NCBI GenBank assembly: GCA_030760725.1
Contig: JASWHV010000008.1
Span: 50,009,671-50,073,670, forward strand
From: Neostapfia colusana
Lineage: Eukaryota > Streptophyta > Magnoliopsida > Poales > Poaceae
Reading direction: 5' to 3'
Length of the DNA stretch: 64,000 nucleotides
The notes under the pieces were generated by a model. It saw nothing but the letters and a program-made list of their open reading frames with translations, was not told the origin of the DNA and did not search any database. This document shows positions 32,260 to 44,986 of this stretch, piece by piece. Position numbers and translations under genes: made by a program. Numbering within the stretch: the stretch's first letter is position 1; each line of letters begins with the position of its first letter.

Positions 32260-34388
32260 TGTGACACCCGGTCCCGAAAACAGAACAAAGTTAATGCATA
32301 TGTGTGCCCAGGATGTTCATCACACATATACATGTAATCCACAAACTGAATTCAGAATATAACCACGAATAAATAGTGTTTAAGCACTTTATTACATCGA
32401 CTAATTGTCTCACTCATGATTGTCTATCTTATTCTTGCAGCGGAGGTCTCTAAACGACAGCGGAAACAACTAAGAAGAAGCAGCTCCATCTTCAACTCCA
32501 CAGGCATGTTGACGGTAGTTCACACGCCTAGTACTCCACATGATCCTCGAAGTACTCTTCTCCTACTGCTGATGTTTATGTGATAATGCAAGGGTGAGTA
32601 CATGTCGTACTCAGCAAGTGCGGGAAAAGTATGACATGTAGCTTACAACAAGGAAGGAATAAAAAGGCTCATTGCAGCAAGCAAATTTTATTTCACAAAC
32701 ATGATAAAAATAGCAACTATTTCTAAGTGAATTTAATCCCAATATATGTCCAAGTAAACAGCAATATTCTTTCACCATAATTCACCATTTATCAAGTCTC
32801 AACCAGCCCTTAATCTTTCTCAAGTTCATCTCATGCTCATAAATATTCATAACCATCTCATATTCATATAACCGAAACCAAACTCATTGCCAAGACTCAA
32901 ACAGTCCCGAAACCAATCCCAATGACCATACCATAATCATACCGAACATCCATACCGAATAACCATCCCAAATTTTCCCTCTAATCATGTGAGTTGGCCA
33001 GGTGCTTGTGACAGGAAGCACGGCTATCATGATAGTTTTACACTCTGCAGAGGTGGCACCACTTTACCCACAAGTTTGTGATTTCGTCACCCGTCGGCTA
33101 CTGCAGAACCTCCATTATACCAGTACACAACAGTCGGTGTATGGCCAACAGATCACAAAATAGCCTTTACAAAGGGGCTACTAGATGTATGGACTCACTG
33201 GGGTTTCACCGGCAGGCTCGAATCACCATTCTCCCACCCACGGGCCCCCTCTTGTGCCATGCAGTTCCCAGGGCAGTTCTCTCTCGACTCCCATTCCCCG
33301 TGCCATCCACGGTCCATAACAAGCTAGCAACACACCTAATTAGTCAGCTAAGCCGCACCCATATTTGGCCTTGTGGTGGAACTGTTTTCCTAGCACGTGC
33401 TGGCATGAACCGCTCCTTAGATCTACGGCAAGTAGACCACCATCTCATTCAGCAACATCCACGAACCAAGATTGCTTAGATCACCCTGATTCCATGCTCA
33501 TTAACATCATCAAGTTCTCATCATCATTATTCATATGAGTGCAGTAGCTAACCATTTTTTAATTCAGCTTCCCGTATCCCGTGGATTAAGCGAAGCAAAA
33601 AGTAAAAAAAAAAACTACCATACCCGACTCATCAACTTTGCCGGCGACAAGGATGGTTAACAAAACTAGTAAACTCCTATAAAAAGGGTGTCCCATCAAG
33701 TTGACTCAAGCGTACACGTTTTTGCAAACAAAACAGTTTCAAAACATGGGATAAATATGGTCAAGGGGCACTTGCCTTGCTCCCTTGGCTCTTGTTGCTC
33801 AAGTGTCTCAAATTGTTGGTGCTGTAGTTCTTCGTAGATGGCTTCCTGAGCTTGTCCTTCTACTCACGACCACGCACATACAAAATTTACAGCAATCAAA
33901 CAATCATGCACAAACTTTACTCAAGATGCAATGGTGTAGATGAATGCAAATCCTATGGTGCTGTTTTACTAGAACAGTTTATACGTGTTCTTGCATGTTT
34001 TAATGGCTTTCATGTGGTTTTATGATGAACAAGGGTGTAGGGATCAAGTGTGGACGTTGTGTTGATCTTGACTCAAGATCGAGATTAATTCCACCGTCAA
34101 AACCCGATCAAAACATAATATATCCACACGAAAAAGTTTCTGTTCGAAGGGAGCGAAGGAAACGGATGCGTAGAAACAGCGATGACGTCGTAAGATGGGT
34201 AACGAAGACCTACCTCGCTTCCCTTTGACGACAGGGCCTTTCTCCTAGCAATGGCAGCAGCGGGGGCTCACCGGCGACCGAACTCCGGCGAGGGGGTCTA
34301 ACTCAGCGAGTCAGGGGTTAGGGCCTCCAAGTTGCCGACTTGGGAGGGAAAAAGGAAAGGGGTTGCGGCCAAGGGGGTTTTTTGGGTT

Positions 34389-34397
34389 CTATTTATA
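34389..34397 (-). promoter_or_regulatory. TATA box of the G2 3' LTR
   Basis: TATAAATAG on the minus strand, with AACCC after it as in G1. The G-box array is upstream of it. Confidence 0.75.
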
Positions 34398-34604
34398 AGG
34401 TTTAAAAGAGGAGTCCTACTCAAATTGGAGCTCAAATAAGAGTTCAACTCAACGTTGGATCTCAACAAACCTAGCTCCAATTGATTTGGTGTGGCAGCAA
34501 TATGGGGGAATTTAGAAATTTTTGGGGAAATTGTGTCGGTACCATCAGTACCGGATATCCCCGCGCACAGGAGAAAAATCCGCCTAAGGGCCTCGCCCGC
34601 AGGG

Positions 34605-35200
34605 GCTAGCTCTGAGAGCGCCACGTGTCCAGCGGGGCCGGACCTCCCTTCTTCTCAGAGGCGATCTCCGAGGGTGCCACGTGTCCAGCGGGGCCGGACC
34701 TCCCTTCTCCTCAGAGGCGAGCTCCGAGGGCGCCACGTGTTCCACAGGGCCGGACCTCTCCTCTCCTCAGAGGCGAGCTCCGAGGGCGCCATGTGTCCAG
34801 CAGGGCGGACCTCCCTTCTCCTCAGTGGTGAGCTTCGAGGGCGCCATGTGTCCAGCGGGGCGGACCTCCCTTCTCCTCAGAGGTGAGCTCCGAGGGCATC
34901 ACGTGTCCAGCAGGGCGGACCTCTCTTCTCCTCAGAGGCGAGATCCGAGGGCGACACGTGTCCCGCGAGGCCGTACCTCACCCTTTACGCAGGGGTGTGC
35001 TCCGAAGGCGCCACGTGTCCCGCGAGGCCGGACCTCACTCTTTCCGCAAGGGTGAGCTCCGAAGGCGCCACGTGTCCATCTGTCGGACCTCACCCCTTCC
35101 GCAGGGATGAGCTCCGAAGGTGCCACGTCACCAGCAGTGCCGGACCTCTCCCCCCTCCGCAGGGGTGAGCTCCGGAGGCGCCACGCGTCCAGCGGGCCGG
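34605..35200 (-). repeat. G-box repeat array in the U3 of G2 (3' LTR)
   Basis: Eleven units of about 55-57 bp with CCACGTGTCC or a variant, near 34622, 34677, 34734, 34790, 34846, 34900, 34955, 35011, 35067, 35121 and 35179. Each also has CGGACCTC and GCGAGCTCCGAGGG-like parts. The units in one LTR are alike, so the array has been growing or homogenising. Confidence 0.85.
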
Positions 35201-35384
35201 GGGACGTGTCAACAGCGCACTTCGACAAATTGGAATTGGCTCATTTCAGCTATCATTTTCCTATTCCCCATCATTTTTATGATTCTTTCTCCATTTATAC
35301 GGTTCTTTTCTCTGTTTCTACTTCTTTTATAATGTTTCTCTATATGAGAAATGTATGCAATGCATGGAGATGAATTTGAGGGTG

Positions 35385-36848
35385 TTACAACCTACCCCCC
35401 TTATACTGAATCTCGCCCTCGAGATTCGATAGAGTAGAGAATAGATGAGGGAATTCTGCCTTGAGGTCTTCCTCACGCTCCCACGTAGTTTCGGCTTCCG
35501 TATGATGGCTCCACTGTACCTTGCACCAACGGATTACTTTGTTTCTCCTGACCCTTTCCTTTACGTCCAAAATTTGGACGGGGTGCTCCACATAGGTTAG
35601 ATCCTCATGAAGCTCGAGCTCATCCATCGGTACATGTTCTTCCGGTACTCTTAAGCACTTCTTGAGTTGGGATACGTGAAACACGTCGTGTACGTCAGAG
35701 AGGTGCGTTGGCAGCTCTAGTTGATACGCTACTTCTCCTCGCTTGCCCAAAATCTTAAATTGCCCGATGTAGCGAGGTGCTAATTTGCCCTTGACGTTGA
35801 ACCGTCATTGGCCTCGGATAAGCGATACCTTAAAATACATGAAGTCTCCTACTTTGAAGGCCAATCTTCTTCGCCTATTGTCAGCATAACCTTTTTGTCA
35901 TGACTGAGCAGCCTTCGAATTTTCTCGTATCGTTTGGACTTGCTTTTCGGCGTCTTGTAGCACTTCGGGTCCAAACACTTGGATCTCTCCGGTCTCATTT
36001 CAGAACAGCGGCGTTCTACACCGTCTACCATACAATGCTTCGAAAGCTGACATCTTCAAGCTGGCTTGATAGCTGTTATTGTATGAGAATTCAGCATACG
36101 GCAAGCTCCTATCCCAACTATGCCCATGTTTCAAGGCGCAAGCTCTCAACATGTCTTCCAAAATTTGATTTGTCCTCTCGGTTTGCCCGTCAGTTTGCGG
36201 GTGATAAGCGGAGCGGAAATTCAGCCATGTACCCATGGCTTCATGCAGCTTCTTCCAGAACCTAGAAGTAAATTGAGAACCCCGATCTGAAACTATCCTC
36301 TTCGGAACTCCATGGCGGCACACGACTTGCTCCATATACAGCTCGGCTAGTTCTGCGATGCGGTATGTGGTTCTAACAGAAAGGAAATAGGCTGTTTTCG
36401 TCAATCGGTCCACAATAACCCAAATGGAGTCGTAACCCGACCGAGTACGTGGCAATCCAACAATGAAGTCCATACTGATGTCTTCCCACTTCCACTCAGG
36501 CACTTTCAATGGTTGCAACAGTCCAGCGGGTCTTTGATGTTCGACCTTCACCCGTTGGCAAGTGTCACATAAGGCAACATATTCAGCTATGTCCCTTTTC
36601 ATACCATCCCACCAATAGCAAGTTTTCAGGTCCTTGTACATCTTTGTACATCCGGGATGTACGGAATAAGGTGAGTCATGTGCCTCCTTTAATATCGTGT
36701 CGCGGATGTGCTTCACATTAGGCACACAAATCCTTTTCCCTAACCAAAGTGTGCCCTTCTCCTCCTTGAAATCTTTTTCTATGCCTTGTCGGATTCTTTC
36801 CTTGATTTTCTTGATTTCCTCATCCGTTGCTTGTCCATCTCGTATCTC
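35385..36848 (-). pseudogene. pol: G2 integrase with C-terminal chromodomain
   Basis: HHCC domain (HPGCTKMYKDLKTCYWW to CDTCQRVKVEH), core (MDFIVGLP, IVSDRGSQF, TDGQTERTN), then after stops near 35995 and 35895 the GPY-like module and a chromodomain (WCKVQWSHHTEAETTWERE) in the frame from 35750. The C-terminal frame runs through the PPT to 35385. It is less damaged than G1 in the catalytic core. Confidence 0.9.
35390..35403 (-). other. Polypurine tract of G2
   Basis: TAAGGGGGGTAGGT on the minus strand directly before the 3' LTR. Confidence 0.88.
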
Positions 36849-37445
36849 TTATTCCAGCGAAGAGTTGAGTTTCATCACTTCCATCTCGTTCAAGAACCCG
36901 AGATGTAACCGTTCGAACTCCTTGTGCAGCTCGGGCGGTAGCTCTCGACCCATGAGTTGGTGACATGCTCCCTTTCGGCTCAATGCATCAGCTACTACAT
37001 TGGCCTTTCCGGGGTGATAATTGATTCCAACATCATAATCCTTGATGAGTTCCCACCATCGACGTTGCCTCAAATTCAGATCCGTTTGTGTGAATATATA
37101 CTTGAGGCTTTTGTGATCCGTATAGATCTCACATCGGTGGCCAAGGATATAATGCCTCCAAATCTTCAAGGCATGTACCACGGCTGCAAGTTCTAAGTCA
37201 TGTGTGGGGTAATTCAGCTCGTGTTTCTTTAGTTGTCTCGACGCATAGGGTACCATTTGTCCTTCTTGCATGAGCACACATCCAAGCCCTTGTCTTGATG
37301 CGTCAAAATATATATTGAAACTCTTGCTCACGTCCGGCAATACCAAAACCGGCGCTGTGGTTAGTCTTTTCTTGAGCTCCTCAAAGCTTTCTTGGCACAC
37401 TGGTGTCAACTGAAATGCTTTTCCCTTCATTAGCAATTCAGTCAT
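36849..37445 (-). pseudogene. pol: G2 RNase H
   Basis: FNIYFDASRQGLGCVLMQEG, VPYASRQLKKHELNYPTHDL, YTDHKSLKYIFTQTDLNLRQ and GKANVVADALSRKG are all in frame. The frame ends at a TAA (36849-36851) where G1 has a Gln codon (CAA). A small deletion at about 37450 separates it from RT. Confidence 0.9.
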
Positions 37446-38927
37446 AGGCTATTTTGGAGAAATCCTTGATGAACCGTCGGTAGTATCCAGCCATCCCAAG
37501 GAAACTCCGAATATCTCTCACATTCTGCGGTTGGTTCCACTTCAGAACATCTCCCACTTTTCCGGGATCAACCGATACTCCTCTCTCGGAGATGATGTGG
37601 CCTAGGAACGATATCTCCTTTACCCAAAATTGACACTTGCTGAACTTGGCATACAATTGATGCTCTCGCAGCTTCTGCAATGTCAATCTCAAATGTTCTT
37701 CCTCACTTTTTGAATACACCATGATATCATCGATGAAAACCACGAGGAACTTGTCCAAGTACTCCATGAAGACCTTATTCATGAGGTACATAAAATATGC
37801 AGGTGCATTCGTTAATCCAAAAGATATAATGGTATATTCATACGAACCATACCGTGTTCGAAATGCAGTCTTGGGTATGTCGGAGGGCTTAATCTTCAGT
37901 TGGAAGTATCCTGACCGAAGATCAATCTTGGAGAAAATTCGGGCACCTTTCATTTGGTCGAACAGGTCCTCTATACGGGCAGCGGGTATTTATTCTTGAT
38001 CGTCACCTCATTGAGAGACCTATAATCCACACACATCCTTCGGGTCCCATCCTTCTTGTCTACGAGGAGCATGGGGGCTCCCCACAGTGACGAGCTTGGG
38101 CGTATAAAATCCTTTTCTAGCTGCTCCTGAATTTGCTTCTTAAGTTCCACTAGTTCATTAACGGGCATCCTATATGGCCTTTTCGCTATAGGTGCAGTTC
38201 CAGGTACTAAATCAATGGCAAATTTAATGTCCCGGTCAGGTGGCATACCTGGAAGTTCTTCCGGGAACACGTCCAAAAATTCTTGAACCACCGGAATTCT
38301 TTCCAATGTTGCTTCTTCGACGTGGTTCAAGGCTGCCTTCTCGGTTGCCGGTTGGGCTGACTCAAACTCGATACGAGTACCATGCTCATTTGTCAACTGC
38401 ACGCTCCTCTCAGCACATTGGATCACCCCATTGTGCTTGCTTAACCAATCCATTCCAAGTATTATATCAATCCCTCGGGAATCCAAGACGATAAGGTTGG
38501 CAAGAAAGTATACCCCCCTTATTTTAAGGTTTACTTTCGAACATACTATATTAGTCCTCATCTCTCCACCGGGAGAATTAACTAACATAGTGTGTTTCAT
38601 GTGTGATATGGGCAGATTATACTTGGCAACATACATGGATGATATGAATGAATGCGATGCTCTGGAATCAAATAAAACAGTGGCTGGGTTGGAGTTGGCA
38701 AGGAACATACCAATCACGAAGTCCTCAGCTTGTTGCGCTTCCTCAGCGGAGACATGATTCATGTTGCCACGAGTGTAGTTCTGCTGCCCACGGTTACCTT
38801 GTGTAGCTCCTCCACTCGGCCGTGGGTTCTGTTTTGGTGCGTTGGTCGGCTGTCCAAGGCCTTTCTTCAGGCATTGACTTGCAAAGTGTCCCACCTCTCC
38901 GCATGAAAAGCATGCTTTGTTGCCCAA
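37438..38927 (-). pseudogene. pol: G2 zinc knuckle, protease and reverse transcriptase
   Basis: Zinc knuckle CFSCGEVGHFASQC, then the protease, where the catalytic DSG reads LFDSRASHSFIS: Gly to Arg, expected to kill the enzyme. RT begins ELKKQIQEQLEKDFIRPSSS and breaks at about 37975 by a one-base loss. It resumes at 37953 (KIDLRSGYFQLKI, SFGLTNAPAYFMYLMN) and has an intact catalytic VVFIDDIMVYSKSEEE. It then runs to 37438. Confidence 0.92.
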
Positions 38928-39949
38928 AACAGCAGGAACGTTGGGTGAGGCTGGTTTTGAGCATAGGCGCTCATGTTGGGACGGGGTGCAGGAGGCAGGG
39001 GCATACGAGGTGCTTGCACAACAGGACGTTGTTGCGGTGGTTGATTAGGGCGAGGTGGGTTTGCAGGGCGGAAAGTAGAAATGGACGAGCCATACTGTGG
39101 TGCAGCTGGGGGCATGAAACGGGGACGCACATTGCTCCCTTGTGGCTGGTATGGCATCTTCCTCTTGCCCTCTTGCTCGATCTATCGGATCATGCTCTCA
39201 ACCACTATAGCTTTGTCAACAAGCTTCTGGAAGCTTGCATAATTATTTTTGAGCAGTTGTACTTGGATCTCATTGTTCAATCCTCCCATGAACAAGTATT
39301 GCTTTCTTTGATCCGAGTTGACGTCTTCAGGAGCAAACCTTCACAGCTGCGTGAACTTGTTGAGGTACTCATTCACACTCTTCTTTCCTTGGTGGAGACC
39401 TTCGAACTCTTGCCTTTTAAGCATCATGACTCCAGCAGGGACGTAATGAGAGCGGAAACTCTCCTTGAATTCAACCCAAGTGATAGTCTCCTGGTTGTCA
39501 TGAGCATTCCAAAGAGCGTTCCACCAGTCAGCGGCTGCTCCCATAAGTTGGTGCGATGCAAAGAGAACATTCTCCCGATCATTGCACTGAACAATATCAA
39601 GCTTCTTTTCCATGGATTTCAACCAATCATCAGCCTCCATGGGATCATTAGCTTGTGCAGAAGTAGGCGGTCGAGTCCTCATGAACTCTCCCAATCTGTT
39701 GTGAGCCGGCGGTGGTGGCAGTGGGGGTGCAGGAACGGGGTTAGGATTGTTGTTGTTGTTGGCTTGCAGCTGTCCCAAAGTTTGTATCATAGTTTGCATG
39801 AGCTGGTTCTGCATAGCCATCAACCGTTCAAGGTTGTTTTCACCAGCCCCGGGGTTGGCATTTTTAGGAACTTCAACGTTGCCATCCTCTTGTGGTTCAT
39901 GGTTGCCACGAACGTTCCTTCTTTGACGGCTGGCGTTTTCTCTCACCAT
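38928..39949 (-). pseudogene. gag: G2 Gag (broken)
   Basis: ATG at 39949 begins MVRENASRQRRNVRG. Capsid marks are MEADDWLKSMEKKLDIVQCN, ADWWNALWNAH, TWVEFKESFRSHYVPAG and QGKKSVNEYLNKF. Stops and shifts occur at about 39341, 39183 and 38940. A Pro-rich stretch (PPPPAHNRLG) comes before the capsid part and a Pro/Gln-rich one (RPNQPPQQRPV) after it. An upstream in-frame ATG at 40087 exists, but the shared start with G1 favours 39949. Confidence 0.88.
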
Positions 39950-40636
39950 CTGTGAGAGAGAGTTGGGTAGAATAGAAAAGGAAAGTTTAGATTGATCCCC
40001 CCAACTATATGCATCAAGGTGCATGAACAAAACATCTTCTTTCATTAATTTCAGCCTATGTGAGGATGTCAACACATGCTGAAGCACCTCACATCTCTCT
40101 ACTATGTGCGGATGTGGATATTCGCCGAAGCGTCCAACAACTTACACCAGCACACAAACACAAGCAATCATCACAAAAGTTCAACACACCACTCCTATTT
40201 GCTACCACGATTTAAACGTTCCTATTACATCTTATTTAATGGGAATCCTAAACTTAATCATGTGATCTTGTGCTGTTCCCGCCGTGTGACGGGGGTGGTC
40301 CATCGGACACCTCAATGGGGTTAAGTGCGCTCCCACGTGGTGGTGAACGAATACTTATGCGTGTCGTGCTCCTAATCACCGGCATCTATAAATAGGACAT
40401 CAGAAACTTCAAAGAAGGAAGAAAATACTTCAAAACTTTAGAAGCTATGAAGCAAGAAAGCAGAAGTGTTGTTGTCCAAAAGAAGAGAAAAGAAGGCTGA
40501 AAATAGCACTTTGCTGTGGCTAGATTGACAAGAAAAGTGCAGCAGCAAGCAATTTTCGAAAATAGCTGTTTAGAGGGTTGTGCCTATGTGTTTTAGAGTG
40601 TCCATTCTACCTAGTCTTGTGTCCTACGGTCAACGT
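39950..40636 (-). other. Leader of G2
   Basis: Non-coding sequence between PBS and gag. Only one PBS-leader unit is present (GTTGACCGTAGGACACAAG after the PBS), in contrast to the array in G1. A palindromic CTATAAATAG-like site lies near 40387-40396. Confidence 0.6.
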
Positions 40637-40649
40637 GGCTCTGATACCA
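40637..40649 (-). other. Primer-binding site of G2 (initiator Met tRNA)
   Basis: TGGTATCAGAGCC on the minus strand, three bases inside the 5' LTR. Confidence 0.93.
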
Positions 40650-42778
40650 ATCTGTGACACCCGGTTCCAAAAACAGAACCAAGTTAATGCATATGTGTGC
40701 CCAGGATGTTCATCACACATATACATGTAATCCACAGACTGAATCCAGAATATAACCACGAATAAAAAGTGTTTAAGCACTTTATTACATCGAATAATTG
40801 TCTCACTCATGATTGTCTATCTTATTCTTGCAGCGGAAGTCTCTAAACGACAGCGGAAACAACTAAGAAGAAGCAGCTCCATCTTCAACTCCACAGGCAT
40901 GTTGACGGTAGTTCACACGCCTAGTACTCCACATGATCCTCGAAGTACTCTTCTCCTACTGCTGATGTTTATGTGATAATGCAAGGGTGAGTACATGTCG
41001 TACTCAGCAAGTGCGGGAAAAGTATGACATGTAGCTTACAACAAGGAAGGAATAAAAAGGCTCATTGCAGCAAGCAAATTTTATTTCACAAACATGATAA
41101 AAATAGCAACTATTTCTAAGTGAATTTAATCCCAATATATGTCCAAGTAAACAGCAATATTCTTTCACCATAATTCACCATTTATCAAGTCTCAACCAGC
41201 CCTTAATCTTTCTCAAGTTCATCTCATGCTCATAAATATTCATAACCATCTCATATTCATATAACCGAAACCAAACTCATTGCCAAGACTCAAACAGTCC
41301 CGAAACCAATCCCAATGACCATACCATAATCATACCGAACATCCATACCGAATAACCATCCCAAATTTTCCCTCTAATCATGTGAGTTGGCCAGGTGCTT
41401 GTGACAGGAAGCACGGCTATCATGATAGTTTTACACTCTGCAGAGGTGGCACCACTTTACCCACAAGTTTGTGATTTCGTCACCCGTCGGCTACTGCAGA
41501 ACCTCCATTATACCAGTACACAACAGTCGGTGTATGGCCAACAGATCACAAAATAGCCTTTACAAAGGGGCTACTAGATGTATGGACTCACTGAGGTTTC
41601 ACCGGCAGGCTCGAATCACCATTCTCCCACCCACGGGCCCCCTCTTGTGCCATGCAGTTCCCAGGGCAGTTCTCTCTCGACTCCCATTCCCCGCGCCATC
41701 CACGGTCCATAACAAGCTAGCAACACACCTAATTAGTCAGCTAAGCCGCACCCATATTTGGCCTTGTGGTGGAACTGTTTTCCTAGCATGTGCTGGCATG
41801 AACCGCTCCTTAGATCTACGGCAAGTAAACCACCATCTTATTCAGCAACATCCACGAACCAAGCTTGCTTAGATCACCTTGATTCCATGCTCATTAACAT
41901 CATCAAGTTCTCATCATCATTATTCATATGAGTGCAGTAGCCAACCATTTTTTAATTCAGCTTCCCGTATCCCGTGGATTAAGCGAAGCAAAAAGTAAAA
42001 AAAACTACCATACCCGACTCATCAACTTTCCCGGCGACAAGGATGGTTAACAAAACTAGTAAACTCCTATAAAAAGGGTGTCCCATCAAGTTGACTCAAG
42101 CGTACACGTTTTCGCAAACAAAACAGTTTCAAAACATGGGATAAATATGGTCAAGGGGCACTTGCCTTGCTCCCTTGGCTCTTGTTGCTCAAGTGTCTCA
42201 AATTGTTGGTGCTGTAGTTCTTCGTAGATGGCTTCCTGAGCTTGTCCTTCTACTCACGACCACGCACATACAAAATTTACAGCAATCAAACAATCATGCA
42301 CAAACTTTACTCAAGATGCAATGGTGTAGATGAATGCAAATCCTATGGTGCTGTTTTACTAGAACAGTTTATACGTGTTCTTGCATGTTTTAATGGCTTT
42401 CATGTGGTTTTATGATGAACAAGGGTGTAGGGATCAAGTGTGGACGTAGTGTTGATCTTGACTCAAGATCGAGATCAATTCCACCGTCAAAACCCGATCA
42501 AAACATAATCTGTCCACACGAAAAAGTTTCTGTTCGAAGGGAGCGAAGGAAACGGATGCGTAGAAACAGCGATGACGTCGTAAGATGGGTAACAAAGACC
42601 TACCTCGCTTCCCTTTGACGACAGGGCCTTTCTCCTAGCAATGGCAGCAGCGGGGGCTCACCGGCGACCGAACTCCGGCGAGGGGGTCTAACTCAGCGAG
42701 TCGGGGGTTAGGGCCTCCAAGTTGCCGACTTGGGAGGGAAAAAGGAAAGGGGTTGCGGCCAAGGGGATTTTTTGGGTT

Positions 42779-42787
42779 CTATTTATA
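42779..42787 (-). promoter_or_regulatory. Inner TATA box of the G2 5' LTR
   Basis: TATAAATAG on the minus strand at the duplication junction. It is cut off from the G-box array by 1.26 kb; a second TATA box (TATAAATATA, 44041-44050) is next to the array. Confidence 0.7.
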
Positions 42788-44040
42788 AGGGGTGTATGGT
42801 CAAGAGATCACAAAATAGCCTTTATAAAGGGGCTACTAGATGTATGGACTCACTGAGGTTTCACCGGCAGGCTCGAATCACCATTCTCCCACCCACAGGC
42901 CCCCTCTTGTGCCATGCAGTTCCCAGGGCAGTTCTCTCTCGACTCCCATTCCTCGCGCCATCCACGGTCCATAACAAGCTAGCAACACACCTAATTAGTC
43001 AGCTAAGCCGCACCCATATTTGGTCTTGTGGTGGAACTGTTTTCCTGGCATGTGCTGGCATGAACCGGTCCTTAGATTTATGGCAAGTAAACCACCATCT
43101 CATTCAGCAACATCCACGAACCAAGCTTGCCTAGATCACCCTGATTCCATGCTCATTAACATCATCAGGTTCTCATCATCATTATTCATATGAGTGCAGT
43201 AGCTAACCATGTTTTTAATTCAGCTTCCCGTACCTCGTGGATTAAGCGAAGCAAAAAGTAATAAAAACGACCATACCCGACTCATCAACTTTCCCAGCGA
43301 CAAGGATGGTTAACAAAACTAGTAAACTCCTATAAAAAGGATGTCCCATCAAATTGACTCAAGTGTATACGTTTTCGCAAACAAAACAGTTTCAAAACAT
43401 GGGATCAATACGGTCAAGGGGCACTTGCCTTGCTCCCGTGGCTCTTGTTGCTCAAGTGTCTCGAAGTCTTGGTGCTGTAGTTCTTCGTAGATGGCTTCCT
43501 GAGCTTGTCCTTCTACTCACAACCACGCACATACAAAATTTACAGCAATCAAACAATCATGCACAAACTTTACTCAAGATGCAATGGTGTAGATGAATGC
43601 AAATCCTATGGTGCTGTTTTACTAGACCAGTTTATACGTTTTCTTGCATTTTTTAATGGCTTTCATGGGGTTTTATTATGAAGAAGGGTGTAGAGATCAA
43701 GTGTGGACGTGGTGATGATCTTGACTCAAGATCTAGATCAATTCCACTGTCAAAACCCGATCAAAACGTGATCTGTCCACATGAAAAAGTTTCTGTTCGA
43801 ACAGAGCGAAGGAAACGGATGCGTAGAAACAGCGATGACATCGTAAGATGGGTAACGAAGACCTACCTCGCTTCCCTTTGACGACAGGGCCTTCCTCCTA
43901 GCAATGGCAGCAGCAGGGACTCACCGGTGACCGAACTCCGGCGAGGGGGTCTAACTCGGCGAGTCGGGGGCTAGGGCCTCCAAGTTGCTGACTTGGGAGG
44001 GAAAAAGGAAAGGGGTTGCGGCCAAGGGGGTTTTTCGGGT

Positions 44041-44050
44041 TATATTTATA
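44041..44050 (-). promoter_or_regulatory. Outer TATA box of the G2 5' LTR
   Basis: TATAAATATA on the minus strand, about 200 bp downstream of the G-box array, the normal arrangement. Confidence 0.65.
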
Positions 44051-44259
44051 AGGGGAAAAAGAGGAGTCCTACTCAAATTGGAGCTCAAATAAGAGTCCAA
44101 CTCAACTTTGGATCTCAACAAACTTATATCCAATTGATTTGGTGCGGCAGCAATATGGGGGAATTTAGAAATTTTTGGGGAGATTGTGTCGGTACCCTCA
44201 GTACCGGATATCCCCGCGCACAGGAGAAAAATCTGCCTAAGGGCCTCGCCCACAGGGGC

Positions 44260-44800
44260 GAGCTCCGAGAGCGCCACGTGTCCAGCGGGGCCGGACCTCC
44301 CTTCTCCTTAGAGGCGAGCTCCGAGGGCGTCATGTGTCAAGCAGGGCCGGACCTCCCTTCTCCTCAGAGGCGAGCTCCGAGGGCGCCACGTGTTCCACGG
44401 GGCTGGACCTCTCCTCTCCTCAGAGGCAAGCTCCGAGGGTGCCACGTGTCCAGCGGGGCGGACCTCCCTTCTCCTGAGAGGTGAGCTCTGAGGGCGCCAC
44501 GTGTCCAGCAGGGCGGACCTCCCTTCTCCTCAGAGGTGAGCTCCGAGGGCGCCATGTGTCCAGCAGGGCGGACCTCCCTTCTCCTCAGAGGCGAGCTCCA
44601 AGGGTGACATGTGTCCCGCAAGGCCGGACCTCACCCTTTCAGCAGGATTGAGCTCCGAAGGCGCCACATGTCCCGCAAGGCCGGACCTCACCCCTTCCGC
44701 AGGGATGAGCTCCGAAGGCGCCACGTCACCAGCAGTACCGGACCTCTCCCCCCTTCGCAGGGGTGAGCTTCGGAGACACCACGCGTCCAGCGGGCCGGGG
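44260..44800 (-). repeat. G-box repeat array in the U3 of G2 (5' LTR)
   Basis: About ten units of 55-57 bp with CCACGTGTCC, CATGTGTCC or CCACATGTCC. It has one unit fewer than the 3' LTR and different base changes, so arrays in the two LTRs have diverged in number and sequence. Confidence 0.82.
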
Positions 44801-44986
44801 GACGTGTCGACAGCGCACTTCGACAAATTGGAATTGGCTGATTTCAGCTGTCATTTTCCCATTCCCCATCATTTTTATGATTCTTTCTCCATTTATACGG
44901 TTCTTTTCTCCTTTTCTACTTCTTTTATATGTTTTTCTATATGAGAAATGCATGCAATGCATGGATATGAATTTGATCGTGTTACA

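Larger units (their letters stand above)
32260..35389 (-). repeat. 3' LTR of G2 (3130 bp)
   Basis: Plus-strand view runs from TGTGACACCC to GGTGTTACA. Its first 2.1 kb are nearly identical to 40653-42790. Includes an A-run near 33606. The open frame at 33078-33479 is chance. Confidence 0.93.
41529..44053 (-). repeat. 1.26-kb tandem duplication in the 5' LTR of G2
   Basis: GGTGTATGG...CTATTTATAAGG occurs twice, 41529-42790 and 42791-44053, once in the 3' LTR (33138-34400). The unit at 41529 is nearly identical to the 3' LTR; the unit at 42791 differs at many more sites. The junction at 42790/42791 lies at the TATA box. Confidence 0.88.
32260..44986 (-). mobile_element. Chromovirus (Ty3/gypsy, Tekay/Del-like) G2
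   Basis: A complete 12.7-kb element on the minus strand, inserted in T1 gag, of the same family as G1. Both LTRs, PBS and PPT are present. Flanks are CCTTG (32255-32259) and CCCCG (44987-44991), an imperfect target duplication with two C/T differences. The 5' LTR is 1.2 kb longer than the 3' LTR because of an internal tandem duplication. Confidence 0.93.
40653..44986 (-). repeat. 5' LTR of G2 (4334 bp, with internal duplication)
   Basis: Plus-strand view runs from TGTGACACCC to GTGTTACA. Compared with the 3' LTR it has one extra segment of about 1.26 kb (see 41529-44053), which gives it two TATA boxes. Confidence 0.93.

Noticed and set aside
33078..33479. 133-codon open frame, repeated at 41471-41872 and partly at 42730-43134
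   Set aside because: It lies in LTR sequence, appears in each LTR copy only because the LTRs are alike, and has no family motif.
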